From: Selenomonadaceae bacterium
Lineage (GTDB): Bacteria; Bacillota; Negativicutes; Selenomonadales; Selenomonadaceae
Length of the DNA: 64,000 nucleotides
Reading direction: 5' to 3'
Assembly (NCBI GenBank): GCA_017484005.1
Contig: JAFUTY010000050.1
Span: forward strand, 1 to 64,000
Under the pieces are notes generated by a model, which was not told the origin of the DNA, made no database searches, and worked only from the letters and a program-made list of their open reading frames with translations. The first letter of the stretch is position 1. Each line of letters opens with the position of its first letter. Made by a program: the position numbers and the translations under genes. Shown here one piece after another: positions 1-8,459 of this stretch.

Positions 1-1287
1 AAAGTTGTTGGCGATGAAGAAACTGATTTGAATCGTCATGATAAATGGCTGTGCATGATGTATCCTCGATTGAGATTGTTGCAGGAGTTGTTGAGTGATG
101 ATGGTGCGATATTTATTTCGATCGATGATAATGAAGTTGCAAATCTCAAATTGATCTGCAACGAGATTTTTGGAATCAATAATTTTGTTGATAGAATCAC
201 TGTCATTGTCAAGCCGGAAGGTAGAAGATATGGATTCTTTGCCAAAACTCATGAAAATATTTTGGTATTCGCGAAAAAAATCGGATCGCTGTCTCTCAAT
301 GAAATCGAAGTCGAAGGGAAAAAATATGATTATCAGGATGAACTCGGTGGATTCAATTTGCGAGGCTTGCGAAATCGAAACGTTCGAGCATTCAATTCTT
401 CGAATCGTCCAAATTTGAGATATCCATTCTATGTTGATGTTGATCATCCGAATTCAAATGATCTTTTCGAAGTGAGCACAGAAAATCGCGATGGATTTTT
501 GGAAGTTTGGGCGCAGACGATCGATGGATTGGAAAGCGTTTGGAGATGGGGAAAAGAAAAATCAACTCGTCAGATTCAAGATTTGTGTGCGTATCGAGGA
601 CGTGATGGAGTCATTCGAATTTTTCAGAAGGAGCGAAAATTGACTGAGATGCCCAAAACTGTCTGGAATGATAAAAATTTTGCATCAATCGTTGGAACTC
701 GAGAAATCAAAAATATTTTTGGAAAGAATGTTTTTGATTATCCAAAACCAATTGGACTCCTCAAGCAAATCATGACAATCGCAACCGATCCCGATTCGAT
801 TGTGCTCGATGCATTTGCAGGATCTGGAACGACTGCTCAATCAGTTATCGAGTTGAATCGAGAAGATTCTGGATCGCGGAAATTTATATTGATCGAATCC
901 ATGGATTATTGCGAATCGATCACAGCGGAAAGAGTTCGTCGAGTTCATGGAGATTTTTCATTTTATGAATTAGGAGATCCAATTTTTATCGAGGACGAGA
1001 TCAATCCAGATCTATCGAGAGATCAATTGCACCGATATTTATATTTCTCGGAAACAAAAAAAGCGATCCCACCAATGAATCCCGATGAATCAACATTGCT
1101 CGGAATCAATGATGGAATCGCTTATCATTTGATCAATGGAGATTTGAATTTCAATTCGTTAGCACAGATCAAAACTCGATCTGAATCGTATGTGATCTTT
1201 GCAGAGTCATGCACGATTTCTCAAGAGACTCGCGATCAATTCAAAATTATTTTTAGAAAAATTCCTCGAGATATTCGTCGAATTTGA
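1..1287 (+). CDS. Type III-like DNA-methyltransferase (Mod), 3' part
   Basis: The reading frame is open from the first base, so the 5' end lies outside the window; 428 residues are visible. The visible part runs from a region typical of beta-class adenine methyltransferases (RHDKWLCMMYPRL, then DDGAIFISIDDNE) to the SAM-binding motif AFAGSGTTAQSV near residue 270. In this class the DPPY motif lies N-terminal to the SAM motif, so it should be upstream of base 1. The end (IIFRKIPRDIRRI) looks like the normal C-terminus of the family. It probably methylates adenine as the modification and specificity subunit of a restriction system. No restriction subunit follows: the next gene is fprA. The partner may be upstream or absent. 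Confidence 0.82.
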   Translation, partial: KVVGDEETDLNRHDKWLCMMYPRLRLLQELLSDDGAIFISIDDNEVANLKLICNEIFGINNFVDRITVIVKPEGRRYGFFAKTHENILVFAKKIGSLSLNEIEVEGKKYDYQDELGGFNLRGLRNRNVRAFNSSNRPNLRYPFYVDVDHPNSNDLFEVSTENRDGFLEVWAQTIDGLESVWRWGKEKSTRQIQDLCAYRGRDGVIRIFQKERKLTEMPKTVWNDKNFASIVGTREIKNIFGKNVFDYPKPIGLLKQIMTIATDPDSIVLDAFAGSGTTAQSVIELNREDSGSRKFILIESMDYCESITAERVRRVHGDFSFYELGDPIFIEDEINPDLSRDQLHRYLYFSETKKAIPPMNPDESTLLGINDGIAYHLINGDLNFNSLAQIKTRSESYVIFAESCTISQETRDQFKIIFRKIPRDIRRI

Positions 1288-1355
1288 TCGAGATATTTCA
1301 ATTGAAGAAATCTCCCGCTCGAAATATAATCAAAAAAAATCGAGGAGGAGATTCC

Positions 1356-2531
1356 ATGCAGGCAGTTCAAATTCGTCCAAATATCTATTGGGTCGGCGCG
1401 ATTGATTGGTCGATGCGAAATTTTCACGGCTATCAAACTGGACGCGGCTCAACTTACAACGCCTATCTGATTATCGACGGCGAAAATGTCACGCTCATCG
1501 ATACAGTCAAAGCGGAATTCGCTGATGAATTGATTTCGAGAATTTCGAGCGTCATTGATCCCGCAAAGATCAATTTGATCGTTTCAAGCCATGTCGAGCC
1601 GGATCATTCGAGCGCACTTCCGATCGTTGCAAAAATTGTTCCGGATGCAAAAATCGTGACGAGCAATCCCAACGGTTTGAAAGGACTCACCGCGCGATAT
1701 GGAAATCTCAATTATCAACCGGTTAAAGCTGGCGATGAAATCAAAATTGGATCTCGCACGCTGAAATTTGTTCCGACGCCGATGCTTCATTGGCCGGATT
1801 CAATGGTGACTTATTGTCCAGAAGAAAAAATTCTATTTAGCAACGATGCATTCGGTCAGCATCTCGCGACGTCTGCAAGATTCGATGATGAAAATGATCT
1901 CGAAACGATTCTATTCGAGGCAAAAAAATATTACGCAAATATTTTGATGCCTTTCGGAAAACAGGCTCAAGCGGCGATTCAAACTCTCGGCGGGCTTGAA
2001 ATTGAAATGCTCGCGACAGGACATGGAATCATTTGGCGCAAAAATATCTCGACGATCATTGAATGTTATAAAAAATGGTCGGCGGGAGAAGTTGAAAATC
2101 GAGCGGTGATCGTTTTCGATTCGATGTGGCATTCGACGGAAATCATGGCTCGCGAAATCACTGAAGCATTTCAATCTAAAAACATTCCCGCACAATTTTT
2201 CGATATCAAACACAATCATCTCTCTGATATCGTCACGGAAATTTTCACGAGCAAATATTTAGCAGTGGGATCTCCAACAATTAACAATGGAATGATGCCG
2301 ACAATTGCATCGCTCCTCTGCTATTTGAAAGGTCTTCAGCCGAAAAATCATCGAGCATTTGCGTTTGGATCTTATGGATGGGGCGGGCAGTCAATTGGGC
2401 TCGTCGAGGATGAATTGAAATCGATCGGCTGTGAAATTTTTGTGGATAAAATCAGAATCGCAAACGTTCCAACGAAAGAGCAGCTCGATGAAATGTCGAA
2501 GAAGATTCAAGATGCATTGGGAGCTGAATGA
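1356..2531 (+). CDS. fprA: FprA-type flavodiiron protein (oxygen/NO reductase)
   Basis: 391 residues. The N-terminal half is a metallo-beta-lactamase-like diiron domain with the ligand series HVEPDH near residue 80, MLHW near 147, NDAFGQH near 166 and GHGIIW near 229. The C-terminal half is a flavodoxin domain (VIVFDSMWHSTEIMA, later SPTINNGMMP and GSYGWGG) that binds FMN. Such enzymes reduce oxygen or nitric oxide in the cytoplasm of anaerobes, usually with rubredoxin as donor; no rubredoxin domain is fused here. The frame stays open further upstream, but the ATG at 1356 follows a perfect GAGGAGGAG site, so this start is chosen. The next gene overlaps by 4 bases (ATGA). Confidence 0.93.
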   Translation: MQAVQIRPNIYWVGAIDWSMRNFHGYQTGRGSTYNAYLIIDGENVTLIDTVKAEFADELISRISSVIDPAKINLIVSSHVEPDHSSALPIVAKIVPDAKIVTSNPNGLKGLTARYGNLNYQPVKAGDEIKIGSRTLKFVPTPMLHWPDSMVTYCPEEKILFSNDAFGQHLATSARFDDENDLETILFEAKKYYANILMPFGKQAQAAIQTLGGLEIEMLATGHGIIWRKNISTIIECYKKWSAGEVENRAVIVFDSMWHSTEIMAREITEAFQSKNIPAQFFDIKHNHLSDIVTEIFTSKYLAVGSPTINNGMMPTIASLLCYLKGLQPKNHRAFAFGSYGWGGQSIGLVEDELKSIGCEIFVDKIRIANVPTKEQLDEMSKKIQDALGAE

Positions 2532-3079
2532 TTTTGTTTGAATCAATCAAAAAAGTTTTTCAGAAACAGAAAGATCTCGTGCCGGTTGAAGTTGTATCGA
2601 GCACAAATCCAGTAAATCTCAAGCAATTGGAAGATACAAAATTTTATTTCCAAAATTCGAGCGAGATCAGTGATTGGCGAGAGGATTTGGAATTTGAATC
2701 TGCTTTCGAGATTGAACATGCTGAGCGTAATGGAATCAAGGATCTAGTTTTCAAAGTTCGCGGCAGACAGTTCACAGATTTGAGTTTTGTATCGGGCGAG
2801 GATGTAGAAGTTTTTGAAAAAGAAGAAGGAAAATTTTCCAACAAGCTTCGTGAATATGAGGATGGCAAGCGATTTTTTCATCATTATCATTCCGTTCCGA
2901 CGTTTGACAGCGACGATCGCAGTTGGGATGGAGATTGTGTCGTCGATATGTTCAAAGATGATGCTGGAATCCATTTGATCACTTCGCAATTTGGTTATAG
3001 CATTCCGCGAATCTCGATCTATTTGACGCTCAAAAATATTCCTGATCGTTTAAAGAATTGGCTCGAATTTCTGAATTAA
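2528..3079 (+). CDS. Hypothetical protein coupled to fprA
   Basis: 183 residues, no family recognised. Its ATG overlaps the fprA stop codon (ATGA), so translation is probably coupled. The protein is rich in acidic and aromatic residues (RDDRSWDGDCVVDMF-like stretch near 130-145) and has no signal peptide or membrane segment. The C-terminal half reads like a small beta-rich domain (HLITSQFGYSIPRISIYLTL). The coupling suggests it is made with the flavodiiron protein; a functional link is inference only. Confidence 0.7.
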   Translation: MILFESIKKVFQKQKDLVPVEVVSSTNPVNLKQLEDTKFYFQNSSEISDWREDLEFESAFEIEHAERNGIKDLVFKVRGRQFTDLSFVSGEDVEVFEKEEGKFSNKLREYEDGKRFFHHYHSVPTFDSDDRSWDGDCVVDMFKDDAGIHLITSQFGYSIPRISIYLTLKNIPDRLKNWLEFLN

Positions 3080-3080
3080 A

Positions 3081-3129
3081 TCAAAAAAAGAGATCCACCG
3101 ATCAATTTCAGATCGATGGATCTTTTTTA
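3081..3129. terminator. Bidirectional intrinsic terminator
   Basis: A 13-bp stem (AGATCCACCGATC at 3091 and GATCGATGGATCT at 3111, one mismatch) flanked by A7 on the left and T6 on the right. It lies between convergent genes and can stop transcription from both sides. It belongs to the GATCC/GGATC terminator family seen through the window. Confidence 0.85.
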
Positions 3130-3873
3130 TGCAAGTTCATAATCATTATCGTCTAACATCTGCCAGGTTTCATCGGCAGAATCAGAATCTCTCAACACTC
3201 GCTCGACGTTATGACTGTCGCTCGATTCATAGAATGCAGTCGCATCTTCAATCGATAAACCGCCTTGAACTTTTCGCTGAATCAATCGATCTCTCAACAT
3301 CGCGGGATCAGATGTTATCATTAAAGTATAATCAGCAAATCGTCGAAGATCTTTCCAATTTTGATCTTTCAACAATAACCAATTTCCCTCGAATAGAATG
3401 ATTTTTCCATTCACTTCCAAAGCGTCATCGATAACGTCATGGATTTTTCGATCGTAGATTGGAAATTTAGCGTCAGAATTTTTCAACTCTGATAATTTCT
3501 CCGCGATTTTTGCAGCGTCGAAAGTTTCTGGACATCCCTTCACTGCAGACATTGGAATCGATTTGCCGCCGCGATTTATCGAATGAGTTTTGATGAAATC
3601 GGATCGATAATGAAATCCATCCATTCCCACCGCTTGAACTGGAATCAATTCATCGATTTCTCGCGAAAGTTTTTCGAAAAATAGAGTCAATGTAGATTTT
3701 CCAGTTGCAGGTGCGGCGACGATGAAACAAATCACTCGACGATTATCGAGCTTTTGAATTTCTGTCAGACGTTTTAAAAATGGAATGAACAGATTATCGA
3801 TTGTCGCTTGATTGTATTGAATTTTCTCCAGCAAACCATTGACTTTGAATTGATACTCGCGCCAATTTTTCAT
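3127..3873 (-). CDS. P-loop nucleoside/nucleotide kinase family protein
   Basis: 248 residues. A Walker A motif (AAPATGKST) near residue 55 is followed by DGFHYRSD and KGCPETFDA, and by the segment ILFEGNWLLL near 160, all typical of the uridine kinase/pantothenate kinase-like superfamily. Related proteins are often annotated as fructose-transport kinases; the true substrate cannot be read from sequence. The start ATG at 3873 follows a GGAG. It reads in the same direction as the AraC and ACT genes, 15 bp downstream of the ACT gene, and probably shares their transcript. Confidence 0.75.
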   Translation of the reverse strand: MKNWREYQFKVNGLLEKIQYNQATIDNLFIPFLKRLTEIQKLDNRRVICFIVAAPATGKSTLTLFFEKLSREIDELIPVQAVGMDGFHYRSDFIKTHSINRGGKSIPMSAVKGCPETFDAAKIAEKLSELKNSDAKFPIYDRKIHDVIDDALEVNGKIILFEGNWLLLKDQNWKDLRRFADYTLMITSDPAMLRDRLIQRKVQGGLSIEDATAFYESSDSHNVERVLRDSDSADETWQMLDDNDYELA

Positions 3874-3888
3874 CGAATCAACTCCAAA

Positions 3889-4524
3889 TCAGTCAGAATC
3901 ATCGTCAGAACCTTCGAGCATTCGATTCGCTTGATTCTCGAGAAACTCGATTCGCGCCATCTCCTCCTCAATTTCCGATTCAAACTCCATCCACTCCTCC
4001 GGATCAACTCGCGAAATTGCATCGTTGAATTCCGGCGTTGAGATGAATCGCTCCAATTCTTCAAGCCGCTGATTGATTTCTTCGAGCGTCACATCCTCAA
4101 AATCGCGCTCCTCTTTCGATACCAGCGGCACAACATTCGCGTGAGACTTGACTCGCCCTTCGACTTCATAATCTGACTCGACGAGAATATCCAGTGCTCG
4201 ATTGAAATTTTCTTCCTTGACGAGAATATAATCGGTGTTGAATGTTGACACTGCAAAAATTCCGATTGAATTATCAGCTAAAATTTTGGAAATTCTCGCC
4301 AAAATTCCAGTCAATGAAAAATCGAGCGTCCCAGCGATTCGAAATGCCCGCCAATCATCGGAAGAATTTTCTTCGAGCAAATCGCGCGGAACTTTGTCAG
4401 TCTCGCAAACCATTGAGATTTCTTCATCTGTCCGAGCGTAGAAAACGAAATCGCTGGTTGAAGTTGGCGGGATCTGTTTCAGTTTGCAAATTGAGAATTT
4501 TTGTTTGAGCGGTTTAATTTTCAT
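3889..4524 (-). CDS. ACT domain-containing protein with acidic C-terminal extension
   Basis: 211 residues. The first about 125 residues hold paired ACT-like modules: CETDKVP in the first half and the signature GILARISKILADNSIGIFAVST with YILVKEENF in the second. ACT domains bind small ligands, often amino acids. The last 70 residues are strongly acidic and helical (EEINQRLEELERFI, EEEMARIEFLENQANRML), probably coiled coil, and are not part of the usual fold. The start at 4524 follows AAGAGGTG and overlaps the upstream araC-like gene by 11 bases. A ligand-sensing role is inferred. Confidence 0.72.
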   Translation of the reverse strand: MKIKPLKQKFSICKLKQIPPTSTSDFVFYARTDEEISMVCETDKVPRDLLEENSSDDWRAFRIAGTLDFSLTGILARISKILADNSIGIFAVSTFNTDYILVKEENFNRALDILVESDYEVEGRVKSHANVVPLVSKEERDFEDVTLEEINQRLEELERFISTPEFNDAISRVDPEEWMEFESEIEEEMARIEFLENQANRMLEGSDDDSD

Positions 4525-5272
4525 CTTGAGCACCTCTTTCGATTGGACAGAAAAATTTTTGTCTGAATGATAGCGGCGTGAATCCAGTTTTAGATTTGAA
4601 AACTTTTGTGAAATGACTCTGCGAGCTGAATGATAAAATCTCCGCGATTTCTTCGAATGGAATTTTTGAATGCTGAAGCATATTTTTCGCAACTTCGATT
4701 TTCTTTTCCATAACAAAATTTGAGATTGTCATTCCTGTCTCGCGCTTGAAAATTGTTGAGAGGTAGTTGGGATTCAAATCGATATTTTCGGCGAGATTCT
4801 GAACTGTGATTTTTTCATGCAAGTGGTCGAGGATGAAATCGATTGTCAAAACGATCGGCTTTGAAAAAATTTTTCGTCGATGCAAAGTCGCCATGTGCTG
4901 AGTGAAAAATGTAAACATCTCGAGATTCAGCGATTTGCATTCCTCAATCGATTCGAGTTTATCGAGTGCCTGGATGAAAAGATCGCTCGCATTGTATGCA
5001 TCCTCTTCAAACATCCCGCCTTGAATTGCTGCTCGAGTCGCAAGTGTTATCGACGCGACGATCAGATATTTGAAATTTCGCAGCGGATCATCTGAAACAT
5101 GCCCCACGAGATTCTGCTGATAAATTTTCTGATTCTCCTCAATCGCCCGCATATCTCCAACTCGAAGAAGATCATACTGCAGCATTTCCTCATCATACCG
5201 ATGATGTCGAATTGAACTTTCTCGATTCAAAAACGCGCGATAATTGATCTGATTATCTGTGACCGTCGCCAT
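4514..5272 (-). CDS. AraC-family transcriptional regulator
   Basis: 252 residues from ATG 5272; a GTG three codons upstream (5281) is an alternative start. The C-terminal 100 residues are a double helix-turn-helix: LAENIDLNPNYLSTIFKRET then IAEILSFSSQSHFTKVFK and TGFTPLSFRQKF, the standard AraC signature. The N-terminal 150 residues are a helical sensor region with no recognised ligand-binding family. It is divergent from the alcohol dehydrogenase gene across 121 bp and overlaps the ACT gene downstream, so it may control either neighbour. Confidence 0.88.
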   Translation of the reverse strand: MATVTDNQINYRAFLNRESSIRHHRYDEEMLQYDLLRVGDMRAIEENQKIYQQNLVGHVSDDPLRNFKYLIVASITLATRAAIQGGMFEEDAYNASDLFIQALDKLESIEECKSLNLEMFTFFTQHMATLHRRKIFSKPIVLTIDFILDHLHEKITVQNLAENIDLNPNYLSTIFKRETGMTISNFVMEKKIEVAKNMLQHSKIPFEEIAEILSFSSQSHFTKVFKSKTGFTPLSFRQKFFCPIERGAQDEN

Positions 5273-5393
5273 GAATCTCACTCACTTTCTGTTGAGAATT
5301 GTAACATTCAGAAAAGATTTGTGTTAGATTCGAATCGCGAATTGATCTAATATTCTCCGCGTTGACAGAAAAATTTTTTGAAGGAGAGATTCG

Positions 5394-6557
5394 ATGTATC
5401 AGTTCATTTTTGATAACAGTGCTCGAGTTTTATTCGGCGCAGGACAATTAAATCATCTTCACGAGGAAAAATTGCCGGGGAAAAAAGCATTGATCGCGAC
5501 TTCAAATGGAAGCTCGACGAAAAAATTTGGATATCTCGCTCGCCTCGAAAAAGAATTGGATCTTGCGGGAGTCGAGCATGTCTTGTTCGATCAAATTCGT
5601 CCAAATCCAACTGATAAAAATGTCATGGATGGCGCGAAGATCATGCGCGATCAAAATTGCGATTTCATCATTGCACTCGGCGGCGGATCTGTCATGGATG
5701 CCTCGAAATGTATTGCTTTGATGGCGGCGAATGATGGAGATCTTTGGGATTATTCATTCAACAAACTCGGCGGAAAGAAAAATCCAGATCATGACGCTCT
5801 GCCGATTGTATGTATCACGACTTCCGCAGGAACAGCGAGCGAAGTTGATATCGGTGCAGTGATTTCTCGCGACGATACTCAAGAAAAATCTGCAGTCTTT
5901 CATCCGTCAATGATGCCGATGCTGTCAGTTGTCGATTCAGATTTAATGATGAGCGTTCCTCCAAAATTCACAGCGTATCAGGGAATGGATGCATTCTTCC
6001 ATGCCTCGGAAACTGTCGTCAATCGAAAAGTTCATCCAATGGCTGAAATGTTCGCGCTCAAGACAATCGAGCTCGTCGCAAAATATCTTCCGCGTGCTGT
6101 GAAAAATGGAAATGATCAAGAGGCTCGCGAGATGATGGCTTATGCAAATACATTCGCGGGATATTACATGCTCTGCACATCAGCTCACACGATGGAACAC
6201 ACGATGGGATCATTTCATCCAAATCTGATTCACGGCGCGGGATTGATAATGATTGCGCATGCATATTACAATTTCTTCGCGGAGAAAAAAGCCGCTGAAA
6301 TTCCAATGATCAAGATGGCTAAAGCGATGGGCGTCGAAAATGCATCGAGCGGCAAAGATTTTATCAGGGCACTCGATAATTTGATTGCTGAAATCGACTG
6401 CGCGGATCTCAAAATGTCTGACGAGGGAATTACTCGCGATGAATTGAAACTTTATCCGCAGAAATTGCATGAAGTTCTCGGCGGCGATATCACTGCAGAT
6501 CCACTTCCGCTGTCAGATTCAGATTATCTTGAGATTTTCGAGGCGGCTTTTAAATAA
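5394..6557 (+). CDS. Iron-containing alcohol dehydrogenase
   Basis: 387 residues, the normal length for group III alcohol dehydrogenases. The nucleotide-binding GGGSVMDASKC lies near residue 95, TTSAGTASEV near 140, and metal ligands in DAFFHASE near 196-200 and in AHTMEHTMGSFHPNLIHG near 263-280. It probably reduces aldehydes such as butyraldehyde with NAD(P)H. The start follows GAAGGAGAG. It is monocistronic: the next gene has its own leader 71 bp downstream, and the AraC regulator is divergent. Confidence 0.92.
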   Translation: MYQFIFDNSARVLFGAGQLNHLHEEKLPGKKALIATSNGSSTKKFGYLARLEKELDLAGVEHVLFDQIRPNPTDKNVMDGAKIMRDQNCDFIIALGGGSVMDASKCIALMAANDGDLWDYSFNKLGGKKNPDHDALPIVCITTSAGTASEVDIGAVISRDDTQEKSAVFHPSMMPMLSVVDSDLMMSVPPKFTAYQGMDAFFHASETVVNRKVHPMAEMFALKTIELVAKYLPRAVKNGNDQEAREMMAYANTFAGYYMLCTSAHTMEHTMGSFHPNLIHGAGLIMIAHAYYNFFAEKKAAEIPMIKMAKAMGVENASSGKDFIRALDNLIAEIDCADLKMSDEGITRDELKLYPQKLHEVLGGDITADPLPLSDSDYLEIFEAAFK

Positions 6558-6628
6558 AATTTGCAAGCGATGAATTTCAAATATAGAATTCAACTCCCGC
6601 GAAATTTTGGAAAGTGAGTTGAGTTGTA

Positions 6629-7360
6629 ATGTTTGATTTTCTGGAAGATGCAGATCAATCTCCAGTTCGAATTAAAATCGTCGGCAGTGGAGATTTTGGC
6701 GAAAAAGTTCTAAATTCCATTAATCAAAGCGATGTTGCAGATTCCGAGATTCTCTATGTTTCGAGCGAGGATGAAGCTGCCGATGTTGAAGAAATGCTCG
6801 AAGAAACTGAATTGTTGATTTTGATATCGCGGGCGGAAGATGAATTTTCACGAAGAATTTTGAAACGTGCCAAGGATCTCGAAGTGAGATTGATCATTGG
6901 ATTTTTCGATTCAGACTGCTCGGAAGATGTTCAGGAAAATCTCGATGTGTTTGCAGTTGAAGATCCGATTGAATCGGTGCAGGCGATTATCACGATTGTC
7001 GAGAGCATTAAATCAGATGCAGTTGTCAGTCTGGAGTTTCGAGATGTTCAATACATTCTCAAGGGAAATCGCGATAAGAAAATGTTTGTCGCGACAAATA
7101 CAGATTCTGACGCTGAATCTACAGCTCGCGCGATTGTCGATTCTCCTCGATGGAAAGGCAGACTCGCCAATGCTAAAAAAATCATGATGAGAATTGTCGG
7201 CGATACTGATAAAGTCTCGATGGCTGATGTTTACATGGCGAGCACAGCTGTTCAAGAAGCAGTAAATCCAGATTCAGAAATTATCTGGGGCGCATCGATT
7301 GACGATTCGCTCGAAGATAAAGTTATCGTGACAATTATAACAATTGGATCTGAGCAATAA
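6629..7360 (+). CDS. Degenerate FtsZ-like protein lacking the GTPase signature
   Basis: 243 residues. The opening RIKIVGSGDFGEKVLNSI resembles the first strand and loop of FtsZ. The second half aligns by eye with the FtsZ C-terminal domain: LEFRDVQYILKG (T7 loop region), STARAIVDSPRWKG, AKKIMMRIVGD, and SEIIWGASIDDSLEDKVIVT. The tubulin signature GGGTGTG is absent: where it should be the sequence is LLILISRAEDEFSRRIL. The T7 loop reads S-x-E-x-x-D instead of N-x-D-x-x-D. It is therefore probably a non-hydrolysing FtsZ relative, much shorter than a true FtsZ. The start follows GAAAGTGAG. Role unknown. Confidence 0.68.
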   Translation: MFDFLEDADQSPVRIKIVGSGDFGEKVLNSINQSDVADSEILYVSSEDEAADVEEMLEETELLILISRAEDEFSRRILKRAKDLEVRLIIGFFDSDCSEDVQENLDVFAVEDPIESVQAIITIVESIKSDAVVSLEFRDVQYILKGNRDKKMFVATNTDSDAESTARAIVDSPRWKGRLANAKKIMMRIVGDTDKVSMADVYMASTAVQEAVNPDSEIIWGASIDDSLEDKVIVTIITIGSEQ

Positions 7361-7405
7361 AAAAGATCGGGGATCAAAATCGATCCTCGATCTCTTTTTT
7401 TGTTC
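7361..7405. terminator. Bidirectional intrinsic terminator
   Basis: A 12-bp stem (AGATCGGGGATC at 7364 with GATCCTCGATCT at 7382) preceded by A-rich and followed by T-rich sequence and then GTTCGG. It ends the FtsZ-like gene on the plus strand and the WcbI-like gene on the minus strand. Confidence 0.85.
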
Positions 7406-7411
7406 GGAGAT

Positions 7412-8452
7412 TTATTCAGTGAATTTTTCAGCCCAACACTGTTTGATATACTCACGCATGTATTCTCGAAAATTTCCTTTGAAATCCCAAACAAACCGAT
7501 TTGCGTAGTATATATCAAGTTTTTCGCGCAAATCGAAGAATTTAATCACGCTCGCATACACTGGAACATCCTGTCCGATCAAAGCAATTTTTAAATTTGA
7601 ATCATCAAGAAGAGCATGTATATTCAAAAAATTGTCCGAATGCATTCCAATCATCCGCAGAATCCTCTTTGCAACTTCCATCATCACTTGAAGACTAGGA
7701 TGATTTCCTGCATAGAAAATCTGTTTACCAAAAAGATTTGTCTCAATATAGTCGGAAATTTTCACATCACAAAACCATTCGCGACTCTTCAATTCCGTAA
7801 GAGAATCCTCAGTCACATTTTGAATTTCTCTTGCTGGAATGAAATTTGGATCACAAATTTTATCTAGAATTGCATCGATATCCGGATTCATGTCAGATTT
7901 TTCCATGATTTCATTGACATATTTATCTCCGTGAAAGAATCGATAAGGAAACTCCCTCACATAGTGAGAGTTATTAATTCGCTGAGGGAAGTATCCATCA
8001 AAATATGTATTTGGAATCCAAACAATTTTGCAATTCTCATTCAATTTGCTCGAAATATTTTTTGTCGCCAGAATTTTTCCGAATTTATTGGTTTCCTTTA
8101 CACGTTGAGAAATGAAGAGGTCGACGAGCTGTAAAAACTGCCCCCCCCCCCCGAAAATCGATCTCACAAGATCATCATTATATTGACACACTGCTGGAAT
8201 TCTCAAAAAGAAATATTCCTTTTGAAATTGAAAATGACTCGACAACATTTGTTGCAAAGCTCCCATTTGGCAATTTCCATAGAGCATCACAATTTTTTTC
8301 CCAGATTCTTTTTTGATTTTTTCGATCGCATCGATGCAAGTTGATTCAGGCAATTTGTGTCTCAGAAAGTAATAGTAGTCAATGAATTGGTCATTCAATG
8401 TGACTTCGAAATTTTTGCCGTCTAAATCGATCGCCGCAAATTTGAATTCCAA
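7412..8452 (-). CDS. WcbI-family polysaccharide-modification protein, phase-variable, ON
   Basis: 346 residues from TTG 8452, which follows GAGGAGTGAG. The segment KKIVMLYGNCQMGALQQML carries the GNCQ motif of WcbI-type putative acetyltransferases, which act on capsule or other glycans; the fold is SGNH-like. A run of 12 G (8141-8152 on the plus strand as C) lies inside the frame and encodes Gly4 in SIFGGGGQF. With 12 G the frame is open to the stop at 7412. Slippage by one base would truncate it. The open frame runs further upstream, but that part overlaps the end of the next gene and is not conserved with the paralogue. The upstream neighbour at 8460-9499 is a same-length paralogue. Confidence 0.75.
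   Translation of the reverse strand: MEFKFAAIDLDGKNFEVTLNDQFIDYYYFLRHKLPESTCIDAIEKIKKESGKKIVMLYGNCQMGALQQMLSSHFQFQKEYFFLRIPAVCQYNDDLVRSIFGGGGQFLQLVDLFISQRVKETNKFGKILATKNISSKLNENCKIVWIPNTYFDGYFPQRINNSHYVREFPYRFFHGDKYVNEIMEKSDMNPDIDAILDKICDPNFIPAREIQNVTEDSLTELKSREWFCDVKISDYIETNLFGKQIFYAGNHPSLQVMMEVAKRILRMIGMHSDNFLNIHALLDDSNLKIALIGQDVPVYASVIKFFDLREKLDIYYANRFVWDFKGNFREYMREYIKQCWAEKFTE
8141..8152. repeat. Poly-C/G tract, 12 bp, in-frame
   Basis: Twelve consecutive C on the plus strand, read as 12 G in the WcbI-like gene. The length is in frame (ON). Homopolymers this long are prone to replication slippage. Confidence 0.9.
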
Positions 8453-8459
8453 AATTAAC

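Noticed and set aside
1284-1355. Longer N-terminus for the flavodiiron protein
   Set aside because: The upstream codons overlap the methyltransferase end, read as basic low-complexity sequence, and bypass the strong GAGGAGGAG site at 1342.
5282-5393. TTGACA before the alcohol dehydrogenase as a promoter
   Set aside because: TTGACA at about 5363 is too close to the start codon to have a -10 box before the ribosome-binding site; TAATAT upstream lacks a good -35.
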